From NCBI GenBank assembly GCA_944326455.1, contig CALVEA010000011.1, positions 1 through 57,056 on the forward strand: 57,056 nt of DNA. Reading direction: 5' to 3'. The notes below the pieces were generated by a model that ran no database searches, had not been told where the DNA came from, and saw only the letters and a program-made list of their open reading frames with translations. Both the position numbers and the translations under genes were made by a program. Shown here piece after piece: positions 1 through 7,878 of this stretch; within the stretch, counting starts at the first letter, position 1, and every line of letters begins with the position of its first letter. The stretch comes from Candidatus Gastranaerophilales bacterium. GTDB taxonomy: Bacteria; Cyanobacteriota; Vampirovibrionia; Gastranaerophilales; Gastranaerophilaceae.

Positions 1-76
1 AGCGTATCTGAGATATGTACTCTACCAACTGAGCCGGATGAAAAGTTAATAAGTGGGTGCGGAAGTAGCTCAGTTG
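1..76. repeat. tRNA-derived direct repeat, copy 1 (window edge)
   Basis: This block recurs at 128-203, offset 127 bases, with one difference (G at 56, A at 183). It ends in the first 18 bases of a tRNA-Gly gene (59-76) and then diverges, so the tRNA copy here is truncated after the D-arm start. It also contains, on the minus strand, a second D-arm-like stretch (GGCTCAGTTGGTAGAGTA read in reverse, around 17-34). It begins at the window edge, so its left limit is unknown. Confidence 0.75.
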
Positions 77-127
77 CCCCAGCGAGGCGGGAGTTACGGA
101 TGTACAGGGGTTCAGGCGGAAGAGCCG

Positions 128-203
128 AGCGTATCTGAGATATGTACTCTACCAACTGAGCCGGATGAAAAGTTAATAAGTGAGTGCGGAAGTAGCTCAG
201 TTG
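128..203. repeat. tRNA-derived direct repeat, copy 2
   Basis: Second copy of the 76-bp repeat. Here the final 18 bases run on into the intact tRNA-Gly gene at 186-258. The pair suggests a partial tandem duplication of a tRNA locus, a recombination scar of a mobile element at a tRNA, or an assembly artefact. The sequence alone cannot decide between these. Confidence 0.75.
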
Positions 204-258
204 GTAGAGTATCTGCCTTCCAAGCAGACTGTCGCGAGTTCGAGTCTCGTCTTCCGCT
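186..258 (+). tRNA. tRNA-Gly (anticodon TCC)
   Basis: A full 73-nt cloverleaf can be drawn. The 7-bp acceptor stem is GCGGAAG with CTTCCGC (186-192 with 251-257) and the discriminator base is T258. The D-arm GCTC...GAGT follows, then an anticodon stem TCTGC/GCAGA around loop CTTCCAA with anticodon TCC, and a T-arm with GTTCGAGTC. CCA is not encoded, so it must be added after transcription. The gene reads GGA/GGG glycine codons and is followed directly by a strong terminator. Confidence 0.95.
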
Positions 259-293
259 AATAAAAAAGAGTCCTTTTAGGGCTCTTTTTTATT
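259..293 (+). terminator. Rho-independent terminator of tRNA-Gly
   Basis: The arm AATAAAAAAGAG plus TCC(T) pairs with (A)GGGCTCTTTTTTATT around a short T-rich loop. The stem starts at the base after the tRNA, and the right arm supplies a run of six T. Confidence 0.85.
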
Positions 294-531
294 GTGAGGA
301 GATAGGGGGAAGAATTCCGGAAGCGCTTTATTGAGTTCGGCGGATTTTAGCAAGTACGGAGCAACCTGGTTATATTCCGCTAAGCAACCTGCTTGAGCGA
401 GTTGCGTGGGGAAGCTGAAGCTGGAGCACTTTGGTTAAGAACAATATTTGTAATAGTAACAAAGAAAAAAGGACGACGATACGTCCTTAAAATGGTAAGT
501 ATATTAAAATTGTAGACTAATTTTGAATTAG
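294..531. other. Intergenic region without recognised gene
   Basis: No convincing ORF or RNA family is visible. There is a small perfect hairpin at about 470-489 (AAGGACG, six-base loop, CGTCCTT) and a weak one at 517-531 (CTAATT/AATTAG). Either may add to termination of the flagellar operon arriving on the minus strand. Confidence 0.5.
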
Positions 532-563
532 CTGCCGAGATTTCGTCCATGAAATAACGGCAG
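532..563 (-). terminator. Hairpin at the end of the flagellar operon
   Basis: CTGCCG pairs with CGGCAG and, inside it, ATTTC with GAAAT around a six-base loop. The hairpin begins 2 bases beyond the flgL stop codon. The T-run on the minus strand is poor, so termination may be partial or helped by the hairpins further on. Confidence 0.6.
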
Positions 564-565
564 AT

Positions 566-1672
566 TTATTGTATATAATTCAACAAGCTTATATTCATAG
601 TAGCTGCAGTAACCTGCATACTTGCCTGGTAGGCATATTGAGCTTGAAGCCACTCGGTAACAGCTTCTGCCATATCAACATCATTAATCTCAGACAGATA
701 TGTGGTAAGATTCAGATTGCTTGTTTCTAAAGTAGAAGAAGTCATTTCTAAGCGGTTGGCAACTCCGCCGAATTTGGTTTGTTCTTGAGAAATCATCTCA
801 AGAGAATCTGAAAACATATCAAGAGTTGAGTTCATAAGTTCGTAACCTTCTTCGGTGTCTCCATCAAGTACCATCTGTATGGAATTGCTCAATAACTTCA
901 GAGCTCCGAATACTCCGGAGTAATTTTCTTCTTGTATAGAAGCTTCTAAATCAGCAGTATCTCCTGTATATGCACCGCCTGCTTCATAAGTATAGGTTGC
1001 TGTTTGAGTATTAGGGTCAATTGTTTCTATAACTCTGTTCCCGTTTGCATCTAAGAATACTTTGTTTCCGTTTCTGTCAGTTTCCTGTACGGCTTCATAC
1101 CATCCAAAAACTTCATCTCCGGTAGTATTTATTACTTCAAAGACTCCATCGGCAACTTCGGTTTGGCGTATATAGTCCGGGTTATCGTGCGGGGTGCCGT
1201 TATAGATTATATTGCCGTCATCATCAATTGTGTATGGAAGGATTTTTGTATTTGCTCCGCCAAAGATATAATTATCATTGTATTCACTATTCGCTAAGTC
1301 TACCATAGTTTTTGTAATCTCATCTATTTCGACTTTAAGTGCGGCAAGTGAATCATTGCCGTATGTTTGGTTATTTGCCTGAATAGCTTTGTCCCAGGCA
1401 TTAGAAAGATATCCTGATGCAAGAGACAGCAAATCATCAAGGGCGCTAAGCTCTGCTGATGCCATTTCAACATTCTGAGAAAAAGTATCAATCTGTCCGA
1501 GCTGTCTGTTTGTATTAAGTATATTTACAGCTCCGATAGGATTATCGGTAATGTTAAGAATTTTTGAGCCTGAAGACAATTGAGCTGTTAAACGGTTATA
1601 ATTTAACAAACTTTGCTGCATATCAGCTACTAAGAGAGCATATCTTGAAGAAGAAGTAATTCTATTTACCAT
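566..1672 (-). CDS. flgL: Flagellar hook-filament junction protein FlgL
   Basis: FlgL (HAP3) joins the hook to the filament outside the cell. The 368-residue product has the flagellin-type N-terminal coiled coil, with the family pattern of a QxSSGxKI-like stretch near residues 32-38 followed by DNPIGA, and a C-terminal helix ending in ASMQVTAATMNISLLNYI, typical of FlgL/flagellin D0. The middle is variable and carries the surface domain. It is the last gene of the operon: the flgK stop lies 1 base before its ATG, and its Shine-Dalgarno GGAGG is made by the last codons of flgK, so the two are translationally linked. A hairpin follows the stop. Confidence 0.95.
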   Translation of the reverse strand: MVNRITSSSRYALLVADMQQSLLNYNRLTAQLSSGSKILNITDNPIGAVNILNTNRQLGQIDTFSQNVEMASAELSALDDLLSLASGYLSNAWDKAIQANNQTYGNDSLAALKVEIDEITKTMVDLANSEYNDNYIFGGANTKILPYTIDDDGNIIYNGTPHDNPDYIRQTEVADGVFEVINTTGDEVFGWYEAVQETDRNGNKVFLDANGNRVIETIDPNTQTATYTYEAGGAYTGDTADLEASIQEENYSGVFGALKLLSNSIQMVLDGDTEEGYELMNSTLDMFSDSLEMISQEQTKFGGVANRLEMTSSTLETSNLNLTTYLSEINDVDMAEAVTEWLQAQYAYQASMQVTAATMNISLLNYIQ

Positions 1673-1673
1673 A

Positions 1674-3266
1674 TTAACCTCCTAAGCTCATTAAAGTATC
1701 CAAGCAGGCATTACAGGTGTTAAATACTTGGGCTGCAGCGGAATAAGCAGTCTGGTATTTAACCAAATCTACAAGTTCTTCGTTCAAATCAACGGAACTT
1801 GTGGATAAAATTTTATTATAGATTGAATCAACAACATCAGACTGGGTATCATAAAGTGTTTGGGCACTGCTGCCTGCGGATGCGACTTTGCCGACAAGAG
1901 CAGTATAATAGTCTTCAAGAGACATTCCGTTTAACGCATCTAGCTTTTGGTTGCGTGTGCCGAGCATGTCAGCAACGTTTTGGGCATTACCGACAGCATT
2001 TTCATCAAAGTTAGCAGGATCTTCAATATAGGCACATGAAAGATTCCAGCATCCGTCATCGGTCAGAAGAGCTGCATTGATTGAAATATTACCGGCGGTA
2101 ACATTGTCACCTGTGCCATCTGCGCCAACAAATATTAAATTGTCCTCATTTGTTGCAATCAATTTACTTGTGTCGTTAGCGTTTATGCAATAAGCACCCT
2201 CTCTCGTATTTAAATCATTGAATACATCTGCAATAGTTTGAGCGAGAGTATTAAGGGTGTCTAATACTTTTCCCGCATTCATTGAATCAGCTGTGAGGTC
2301 AGCAGAATGGAGCATTCCGCCCAAAGACCCCTGCTGAATTAATTCATTTGCGTTAGATACAACTACTTTATTATTTTGAGAAGGGTCTATTATACTTATA
2401 ACAGCGGCTTCACCATCCCAGTCATCAGGGTAAGTAATTCCGTTAGCTTCACAATATGATTTAGCGGTTTGGATGTCAAGCTCGCCAACAACGGTTGCGC
2501 CTTTAACGAGGATGGCTCCTCCTACATATAGGTCTACAGAACCGTTTCTTTTTTCATTCACGCTAATATCAACATAGTCTGATATTTCGTTAAGAATCAT
2601 ATCTCTTTTATCAAGAAGGTTATTGGCTTCAAGAGTTCCTGTTTGGGTAACTTGCAGAGCTTTGTTAATTTCAGCTAATTCTGCCAGTTTATCATTAAAT
2701 GCTTCATATTGAGCATATATTTTTGAGTTTTCTAAAGATTCCTGGCTTGAGCCGTCGCCAAGTACGTTACCGGTGAGTTGTTCCAGTTCAACACTCTTTG
2801 AATTCATTACAGAAGTCAGTGTTTTTGCGGATTCAATAAAATTAATTCTTGCGGTTGAACTTGCAGGGTATTCATTCAGGTTGTTTAATGCTTCATAAAA
2901 ATCAGAAAGAGCTGCGTCAATACCGGTGCCTTCAAGGTCATTCAAAAGATCGGCAAGATCTTCAAGGTTGCCGAGCTGCTGTTCGTAACCCTTGAGGATA
3001 GAGTTTTGATCTCTGTAATAATTATTCAGGTACTCGTCGGTATATCTCATTACATTAGCAATCATAACCCCGCCGTTTGCGCGGATTTGATTTTCTACAT
3101 TATCTCCGATTGCACCTGCGATATTTCTTGTTGCAAGGTTAACTTTTTGCTTGGAATATCCTTCAGTATTCATGTTGGCAATATTATGCGAAACAACGCT
3201 TATTGCAGATTCATTTACTGAAAGTGCATTAGATGTGATGTTCAATGATGAAAACAAACTGACCAT
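1674..3266 (-). CDS. flgK: Flagellar hook-associated protein FlgK
   Basis: FlgK (HAP1) is the first junction protein on the hook tip. The 530-residue product begins with the rod/hook-family motif region (residues 6-45, including SHNIANMNTEGYSKQ, the conserved ANxNTxGY pattern) and ends with the hook-family C-terminal helix (ELVDLVKYQTAYSAAAQVF). The central part is long and low in conservation, as usual for FlgK. A GAGG Shine-Dalgarno lies upstream of the ATG. It sits between its export chaperone flgN (11 bases upstream) and flgL, the usual order. Confidence 0.95.
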   Translation of the reverse strand: MVSLFSSLNITSNALSVNESAISVVSHNIANMNTEGYSKQKVNLATRNIAGAIGDNVENQIRANGGVMIANVMRYTDEYLNNYYRDQNSILKGYEQQLGNLEDLADLLNDLEGTGIDAALSDFYEALNNLNEYPASSTARINFIESAKTLTSVMNSKSVELEQLTGNVLGDGSSQESLENSKIYAQYEAFNDKLAELAEINKALQVTQTGTLEANNLLDKRDMILNEISDYVDISVNEKRNGSVDLYVGGAILVKGATVVGELDIQTAKSYCEANGITYPDDWDGEAAVISIIDPSQNNKVVVSNANELIQQGSLGGMLHSADLTADSMNAGKVLDTLNTLAQTIADVFNDLNTREGAYCINANDTSKLIATNEDNLIFVGADGTGDNVTAGNISINAALLTDDGCWNLSCAYIEDPANFDENAVGNAQNVADMLGTRNQKLDALNGMSLEDYYTALVGKVASAGSSAQTLYDTQSDVVDSIYNKILSTSSVDLNEELVDLVKYQTAYSAAAQVFNTCNACLDTLMSLGG

Positions 3267-3277
3267 TCAATACCTCA

Positions 3278-3775
3278 TTAAATTTCTTTGTTCACTGTCC
3301 ACATGTCGATGTCATGTGTATCTGCTTTGCCTGCTCCGTTATAATTACATCCTTGAGGAGCGAATGCATCAATAATCGTTTCCAACATCTTGTTAGAAAT
3401 TATGATGCCATGTTTTAATAATTCCACATTTTGATTATTTAATAACGCTAATTCATCAAAAATGTTACAAATCTTTACTTTTCTCTCTTTTAAAGGTTCG
3501 ACAAATTCCGGAGCCTGCTCCTCTGCAAGCTTGATAAATTGGGACATACAGGCATTTTCATCTATGAGTTCCGCTCCAATTGTTTTCCTAATTTCATTAA
3601 GTTTTGTTATAGAGTTGTGAACTTCAAGTATCTTATTATCCAAGACTCCGAGATCATCAGCTTTTGCCTTTTTTAATGATTCTTTTTTCTCTTCAAATAA
3701 GGATTTTAGCTTTTCGTATGCCTCCAATTCTTTGTCCAGAGCGTTTATTAAACTTTTGAAATTTTCTTTAATCAC
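3278..3775 (-). CDS. flgN: FlgN-like flagellar export chaperone
   Basis: FlgN holds FlgK and FlgL unfolded and delivers them to the flagellar export gate. The product is about 165 residues, almost entirely helical with charged coiled-coil heptads (residues 10-50 rich in LEKLKSLFEEKK-like repeats), matching the FlgN fold. The identification rests on this and on its place directly before flgK. The start is probably the GTG at 3775, which has AAGGTG at proper spacing; a GTG three codons upstream (3784) overlaps that ribosome site. It begins 14 bases after flgH stops. Confidence 0.8.
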   Translation of the reverse strand: MIKENFKSLINALDKELEAYEKLKSLFEEKKESLKKAKADDLGVLDNKILEVHNSITKLNEIRKTIGAELIDENACMSQFIKLAEEQAPEFVEPLKERKVKICNIFDELALLNNQNVELLKHGIIISNKMLETIIDAFAPQGCNYNGAGKADTHDIDMWTVNKEI

Positions 3776-3789
3776 AATTATCACCTTAA

Positions 3790-4398
3790 TTAGAACAGAT
3801 AACGTACGAATCTGTTGAATATACCTTCGTTTTGGTTTCTTGAAATTGCACCTCTTCCGGAGAGCGCGAATTGCAGGTTAGAAACATTATATGAATAGAC
3901 TTCACCGTCTTCGTTAAGCCATCTAGGGTCAACAACACCGGTTACAATAAAATCCATTCTCTCGTTGCCGTTAACAAGGGTCTTTTTACCCTGAACAGAA
4001 AGGTTTCCGTTTGGAAGCTGCTGCACAACCTGAACAGCAATTCTATCGCCAAAGGTCATAGAACGTGCTCCGTTTGCCGTGTTAGAAACTTCGTTTGTTC
4101 CGCCGTATCCGTCGGAATCTTTGAGTGACAGACCAAACCATCTGTTAAAAAATGAAGTAAAAGTATCAACTGTGCTTGAAGATTTTTCGGAAGAATATGT
4201 AAGGTTATCATTGACCGAGATATTTTCTTCCATAATTATAGAAATCAAATCTCCAACCTGACGCGCCTGAACTCCTCCAAAAAGTGAGCGTGGAGTTCCT
4301 GAGTAATGCTGGGTTGCGCTCAAAGTAAAAAGCGATTCAGCATTAACGGTCAGAACCGTCATCATTAATATAGCTATTGATACTAATACTTTTTTCAT
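3790..4398 (-). CDS. flgH: Flagellar L-ring protein FlgH
   Basis: FlgH forms the outer-membrane ring through which the rod passes. The 202-residue product has the family core: VGDLISIIMEE near residues 50-60, NGNLSVQGKKTL near 125-136, and the end part IVTGVVDPRWLN with SNLQFALSGRGAIS. Its N-terminus is a signal peptide (MKKVLVSIAILMMTVLTVNA). The protein contains no cysteine at all, so it lacks the lipobox that makes most FlgH proteins lipoproteins; it must be held in the ring without a lipid anchor. An AGAGG ribosome site precedes the ATG. Confidence 0.95.
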   Translation of the reverse strand: MKKVLVSIAILMMTVLTVNAESLFTLSATQHYSGTPRSLFGGVQARQVGDLISIIMEENISVNDNLTYSSEKSSSTVDTFTSFFNRWFGLSLKDSDGYGGTNEVSNTANGARSMTFGDRIAVQVVQQLPNGNLSVQGKKTLVNGNERMDFIVTGVVDPRWLNEDGEVYSYNVSNLQFALSGRGAISRNQNEGIFNRFVRYLF

Positions 4399-4421
4399 AA
4401 CTTAACCTCTTCTACCCCGTT

Positions 4422-4763
4422 TTATGCCAGATATTCGGCAATTACACTTCTACCATACATTAGACCGTACTTAATGTCATCGTCTGATATATTGAATTCG
4501 CCTACATATTTGGCACATTCTCTCAATTCATTTACATCAATTTTTTCAAGGATATTTTTCGGTGCAGCTTTATGAGAAGTATCTTCTGCGATATTTTCTT
4601 CATTTTCTTGTTTCGGTTTTAGCTGTGATGCTGTTGTTTTGAAAGCATTTACTGCACTGAATCTTTGTACCTGATTATTTTCGCCTACTGATGAAATCAT
4701 ATTTTTTAGTGAATAAGTGAATAAGTGAATAAGTGATTGAGTTATTAGGTCTTTCACTTTCAT
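4422..4763 (-). CDS. Unrecognised small flagellar-operon protein
   Basis: The product is 113 residues, acidic and lysine-rich, with a more ordered C-terminal part (from about residue 75: KIDVNELRECAKYVGEFN and following). I do not recognise a family. The place between flgJ and flgH, before flgN-flgK, would suit a FlgM-type regulator, but I cannot see a clear anti-sigma-28 motif. The start is uncertain: the ATG at 4763 has GGAGAAGG rather far upstream, while an in-frame ATG at 4700 lies just after a run of 8-bp repeats (4708-4731) and has no ribosome site. With the first start, the repeats are translated (residues about 12-19). Confidence 0.6.
   Translation of the reverse strand: MKVKDLITQSLIHLFTYSLKNMISSVGENNQVQRFSAVNAFKTTASQLKPKQENEENIAEDTSHKAAPKNILEKIDVNELRECAKYVGEFNISDDDIKYGLMYGRSVIAEYLA
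4708..4739. repeat. 8-bp tandem repeat, three exact units plus a partial fourth
   Basis: The unit AGTGAATA occurs three times without error (4708-4731), followed by AGTGATTG. The unit length is not a multiple of three, so gain or loss of a unit would shift the frame of the gene at 4422-4763 if translation starts at 4763. Confidence 0.85.
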
Positions 4764-4842
4764 TCTTACATATAACTTATTCCCCTTCTCCTTTCTTTTT
4801 TAACTTCATTTGCCTACTAATCTTTTTATTCCAGGTTCACTT

Positions 4843-5193
4843 TCAACCCACATATTTTTCCATTTGTCTGTAAATCTGGTCAGCCAGTCCGAAAGTAGTT
4901 CTTGGATTGCTGGCAAGGTCGTGCCCCATCTGTTGGAAAACAACAGATTTAAAAGTATCTTCGTAAGGAGATTTTTCTCCGAATAAACTGCCTTCTTTAT
5001 CCACTGTTCTGTCCATTTCCGAAAGCATTTTTGTTATAAAGATGGATTCAAATTCTATTGCAGCTTTTTTCAATTGTGCTTTAGAATCCCCTGATTCTTT
5101 AATCCTGTTATATAAAACCTGATCAGAGTTAACTGTTTTTGCGTTATCTAATCCGTTTTTTATTAAATCTATTGTCGGTGTTGAAAAATCCAT
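4843..5193 (-). CDS. flgJ: Rod-binding protein, FlgJ N-terminal domain only
   Basis: FlgJ caps the growing rod in the periplasm. The 116-residue product matches only the rod-binding domain: AAIEFESIFITKMLSEMDRT at about residues 44-63 is the family pattern (FExxFxxxMLxxMR-like), followed by GEKSPYEDTFKSVVFQQMG. The peptidoglycan-hydrolase half of the two-domain enteric FlgJ is missing; the SLT gene at the start of this operon probably provides that activity. The AAAGG ribosome site is good. It lies 20 bases after flgI. Confidence 0.9.
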   Translation of the reverse strand: MDFSTPTIDLIKNGLDNAKTVNSDQVLYNRIKESGDSKAQLKKAAIEFESIFITKMLSEMDRTVDKEGSLFGEKSPYEDTFKSVVFQQMGHDLASNPRTTFGLADQIYRQMEKYVG

Positions 5194-5213
5194 ATTGTTT
5201 TCCTTTGTTATAC

Positions 5214-6317
5214 TTAAATAACTATCAAATCAGCCTGCAAACTTCCTGATTTTTTGAGTGCCTGCAGGATTGAAATCAAGTCAACCGGAGCAACACCAAT
5301 AGAGTTTAATGCTCTTACTAAGTCATTCAGATTGCTGTTAGCAGGCATTTCGACCAAACTGCCCGGAGCTTTGTTAATTGTAATATCGGAATTTTCAAAT
5401 CCGACTGTCGCACCGTTTGCAAACGGGTTTGGCTGAGAAACTTCATTTGATGTAGAAACCGTAACCGTAATATTACCATGCGCAACAGCTGCAGGAAGCA
5501 ATTTAACATCAGCTCCGATAACAACGGTTCCGGTTCTTTCGTTTACAACAACCTTAGCTTTTTCTAAAGTTGGAGATACCTCAAGATTTTCAATAATTGA
5601 AAGGAAGGTTACCCGGTCATTAAGGAATTTCGGCGGAACGGTTACTCTAACGGAACTTCCGTCGATAGCATGAGCCGGAGCCACTTTTGAAACAGTATCT
5701 GCAATTCTTGAAACAAGTGTATAATCAGATTTATCAAGACAAAGTGTTATAGAATCTTCGTCGCCGATTTCTGTATAAATATCACGTTCAATAATTGCAC
5801 CGCCAGGGATTCTGCCCGAGGTTGTAATTGCAGTTCTTGCGGAAGAGCCGCCTGCAATTTTATTAATACCGCCGACTGAAAGAGGGCCTTGAGCTACTGC
5901 GACAGCTTCGCCGTTTGGAGCTTTAAGAATGGTTTGAACAAGAACGCCGCCTTCCAAGCTTTTTGCATCGGCTATAGCGGATACTGTGCAATCAATTTTA
6001 TCCCCGTTTTTAGAAAACGGAGGAACTGTTGCTGTTACAATTACAGCTGCAGATGCCCCTTTTTGGATGTAGTTTTCCTGTTCAATTACTGTCCCTAAGT
6101 TTCTTAAGAGCATTTTGTTTGTAATTTGTGTTGAACGGGAATTATCACCTGTCCCGGGTAGACCTACAACGATACCATATCCCACTAATTGGTTTTCTCT
6201 CACACCTTTAATGTGAGTCAAATCCATTATTCTGACTTTGGCTTCAATAGCCTTAGCAGGCAATAATCCCGTAATCATCAACATCATTATTAAAACTGAA
6301 GCTAAAACTTTTTTCAT
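5214..6317 (-). CDS. flgI: Flagellar P-ring protein FlgI
   Basis: FlgI forms the periplasmic ring around the rod. The 367-residue product has a signal peptide (first about 23 residues, ending near AKAIEA), then the family start RIMDLTHIKGVRENQLVGYG and GLPGTGDN, and the usual C-terminal segment with LNDLVRALNSIGVAPVDLISIL. Length and motifs agree with full-length FlgI. An AAGGTGGG ribosome site precedes the ATG. Together with flgH it shows that the cell has an outer membrane. Confidence 0.97.
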   Translation of the reverse strand: MKKVLASVLIMMLMITGLLPAKAIEAKVRIMDLTHIKGVRENQLVGYGIVVGLPGTGDNSRSTQITNKMLLRNLGTVIEQENYIQKGASAAVIVTATVPPFSKNGDKIDCTVSAIADAKSLEGGVLVQTILKAPNGEAVAVAQGPLSVGGINKIAGGSSARTAITTSGRIPGGAIIERDIYTEIGDEDSITLCLDKSDYTLVSRIADTVSKVAPAHAIDGSSVRVTVPPKFLNDRVTFLSIIENLEVSPTLEKAKVVVNERTGTVVIGADVKLLPAAVAHGNITVTVSTSNEVSQPNPFANGATVGFENSDITINKAPGSLVEMPANSNLNDLVRALNSIGVAPVDLISILQALKKSGSLQADLIVI

Positions 6318-6329
6318 ATACCCACCTTC

Positions 6330-7034
6330 TTAAAGAGTTACAAGAACCTGATTTTCTCCTATGACTTTGCCTGTATATACCCTTTTATAGTTCTTGTTTT
6401 CAACGTTAATATAATCCCCGGTCATTCCGTCTGCCATTGCTGTTCCGTCTATTGTAATCATAACGGCGCCATTTGAGACAAAGAATATTCTTACGCCCAT
6501 GTTTCTTTCAACATCGGGTTTCATTTTTACAAATCTTTTATCAAGGACTTCTCCTTTTTGGAAAGCTTTTTTAGCTTTCATCTCTTTTGCAAACATTTTT
6601 TCGCTTAAAACATAGTCCATTCTCTGAGAAACATCCATTTTTTTTACCATTGCTGTTTCATTGGTAATTGCCTGGTCTCTGTTTATGAAATCTGAAGCTA
6701 CCAGAACATCTTTATAAACAGAAGTTTGTGCAGGAAGATTAAGAGTTTTTACAAACGCGTTATTTACATAAATATCAACTCTTTTTATATCTCTCGGAAT
6801 AATTTTATCTCCGCCCTGAACTATTTTATAAGTAACTTGTCCATCCGGTAAAACAAGGTTTGCAAAAGGAGTAGCAGAAATTTTAACTTCTACTTCTGCA
6901 TTCGGAATAATTGTTCTGTAAGAGTTTTCAAGAATTTTAGCAACCTGAGTCTTAACATCGGCAGAGGTAACTGTCTGAGCTTGTGCGCTCAGGCAGGTTA
7001 GTAATATTAATGCTGTTGTTAAAACTTTTTTCAT
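6330..7034 (-). CDS. flgA: P-ring assembly chaperone FlgA
   Basis: FlgA helps FlgI polymerise in the periplasm. The 234-residue product has a signal peptide ending near SAQAQ (residue 20) and the C-terminal SAF-type domain seen in FlgA: AMVKKMDVSQRMDYVLSEKM, then VLDKRFVKMKPDVERNMGV and MADGMTGDYINVENKNYKR, which resembles the conserved GxxGDxIxVxNxxSxR pattern. Its place between flgG and flgI is the usual one. Confidence 0.93.
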   Translation of the reverse strand: MKKVLTTALILLTCLSAQAQTVTSADVKTQVAKILENSYRTIIPNAEVEVKISATPFANLVLPDGQVTYKIVQGGDKIIPRDIKRVDIYVNNAFVKTLNLPAQTSVYKDVLVASDFINRDQAITNETAMVKKMDVSQRMDYVLSEKMFAKEMKAKKAFQKGEVLDKRFVKMKPDVERNMGVRIFFVSNGAVMITIDGTAMADGMTGDYINVENKNYKRVYTGKVIGENQVLVTL

Positions 7035-7055
7035 TTTTTCTTTAGCCCCTTACTT

Positions 7056-7841
7056 CTATTGCATGTTATTAGTTAGCTGCAATATGTTGCTTGAAGAGTT
7101 AATCAGTTTTGAATTTGATTCAAATGCACGTTCTGCTTTAATCAGACCGACAAGTTCGTCAACAATCTGAACATTAGAGCCTTCAAGCATACCTTGCTGA
7201 ATCAAACCTAAGCCGTTTTGTCCCGGAGTATCCTGAACAGGGTTGCCGGAAGCCTGGGTTTCTTTATACAAATTGTGTCCGATTGATAACAAACCTGACG
7301 GGTTCTGGAACTTAACCAGCTGCAAAGAACCGACTATTGACTGTTGTGTTTGTCCCGGAAGGGTTACGGAAATATTACCGTCCTGAGTAATAGTAATTTC
7401 TGTAGCATCACGAGGAATTGATACTGATGGCTGAATCAAAAGCCCGTCGTTTGTACAAAGCTGACCTAATGAGTCAACCTGTAAGCAGCCGTCACGGGTA
7501 TACGCAAGAGAACCGTCCTCTTTCATAACCTGTAAGAAACCTTCTCCTTCAATTTCTATATCCAGATTACGTCCTGTTGAAATTGCTACACCCTGTGTAA
7601 AAATTCTTGTTGTAGCAGCCGTTTTAACACCCAGCCCGATTTCAATACCGACAGGCTGGTATGTTCCCTGGTTCATCAAAGCACCGGGTGTTCTTGCTGC
7701 CTGTGAAAGAAGGTCTTGAAATTCAATTCTTGATTTCTTAAAAGCTGTAGTGTTAACGTTTGCAACGTTGTTCGCAATAACATCAAGATAGTTCTGCTGT
7801 GCTATCATACCTGTTGCTGCTGTTGTTAATGCTCTTAACAT
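7056..7841 (-). CDS. flgG: Distal rod protein FlgG
   Basis: FlgG builds the distal rod. The 261-residue product starts MLRALTTAATGMIAQQ and has DVIANNVANVNTTAFKK, the hook/rod-family signature, and ends with the matching C-terminal helix (LVGLIKAERAFESNSKLINS). The length is the normal one for FlgG. A strong GAGGAGAGG ribosome site lies upstream. It follows flgF by 37 bases. Confidence 0.97.
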   Translation of the reverse strand: MLRALTTAATGMIAQQNYLDVIANNVANVNTTAFKKSRIEFQDLLSQAARTPGALMNQGTYQPVGIEIGLGVKTAATTRIFTQGVAISTGRNLDIEIEGEGFLQVMKEDGSLAYTRDGCLQVDSLGQLCTNDGLLIQPSVSIPRDATEITITQDGNISVTLPGQTQQSIVGSLQLVKFQNPSGLLSIGHNLYKETQASGNPVQDTPGQNGLGLIQQGMLEGSNVQIVDELVGLIKAERAFESNSKLINSSSNILQLTNNMQ

Positions 7842-7878
7842 TTATCCTCTCCTCGTCTGGTTTAGTTTTCTATTAAAT

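Noticed and set aside
53..334. 93-residue ORF across the start of the window
   Set aside because: It runs through the tRNA-Gly gene and its terminator; no ribosome site and no protein-like composition.
4422..4763. FlgM anti-sigma factor
   Set aside because: Gene position is suitable, but I cannot see the conserved FlgM C-terminal pattern, so no name was given.
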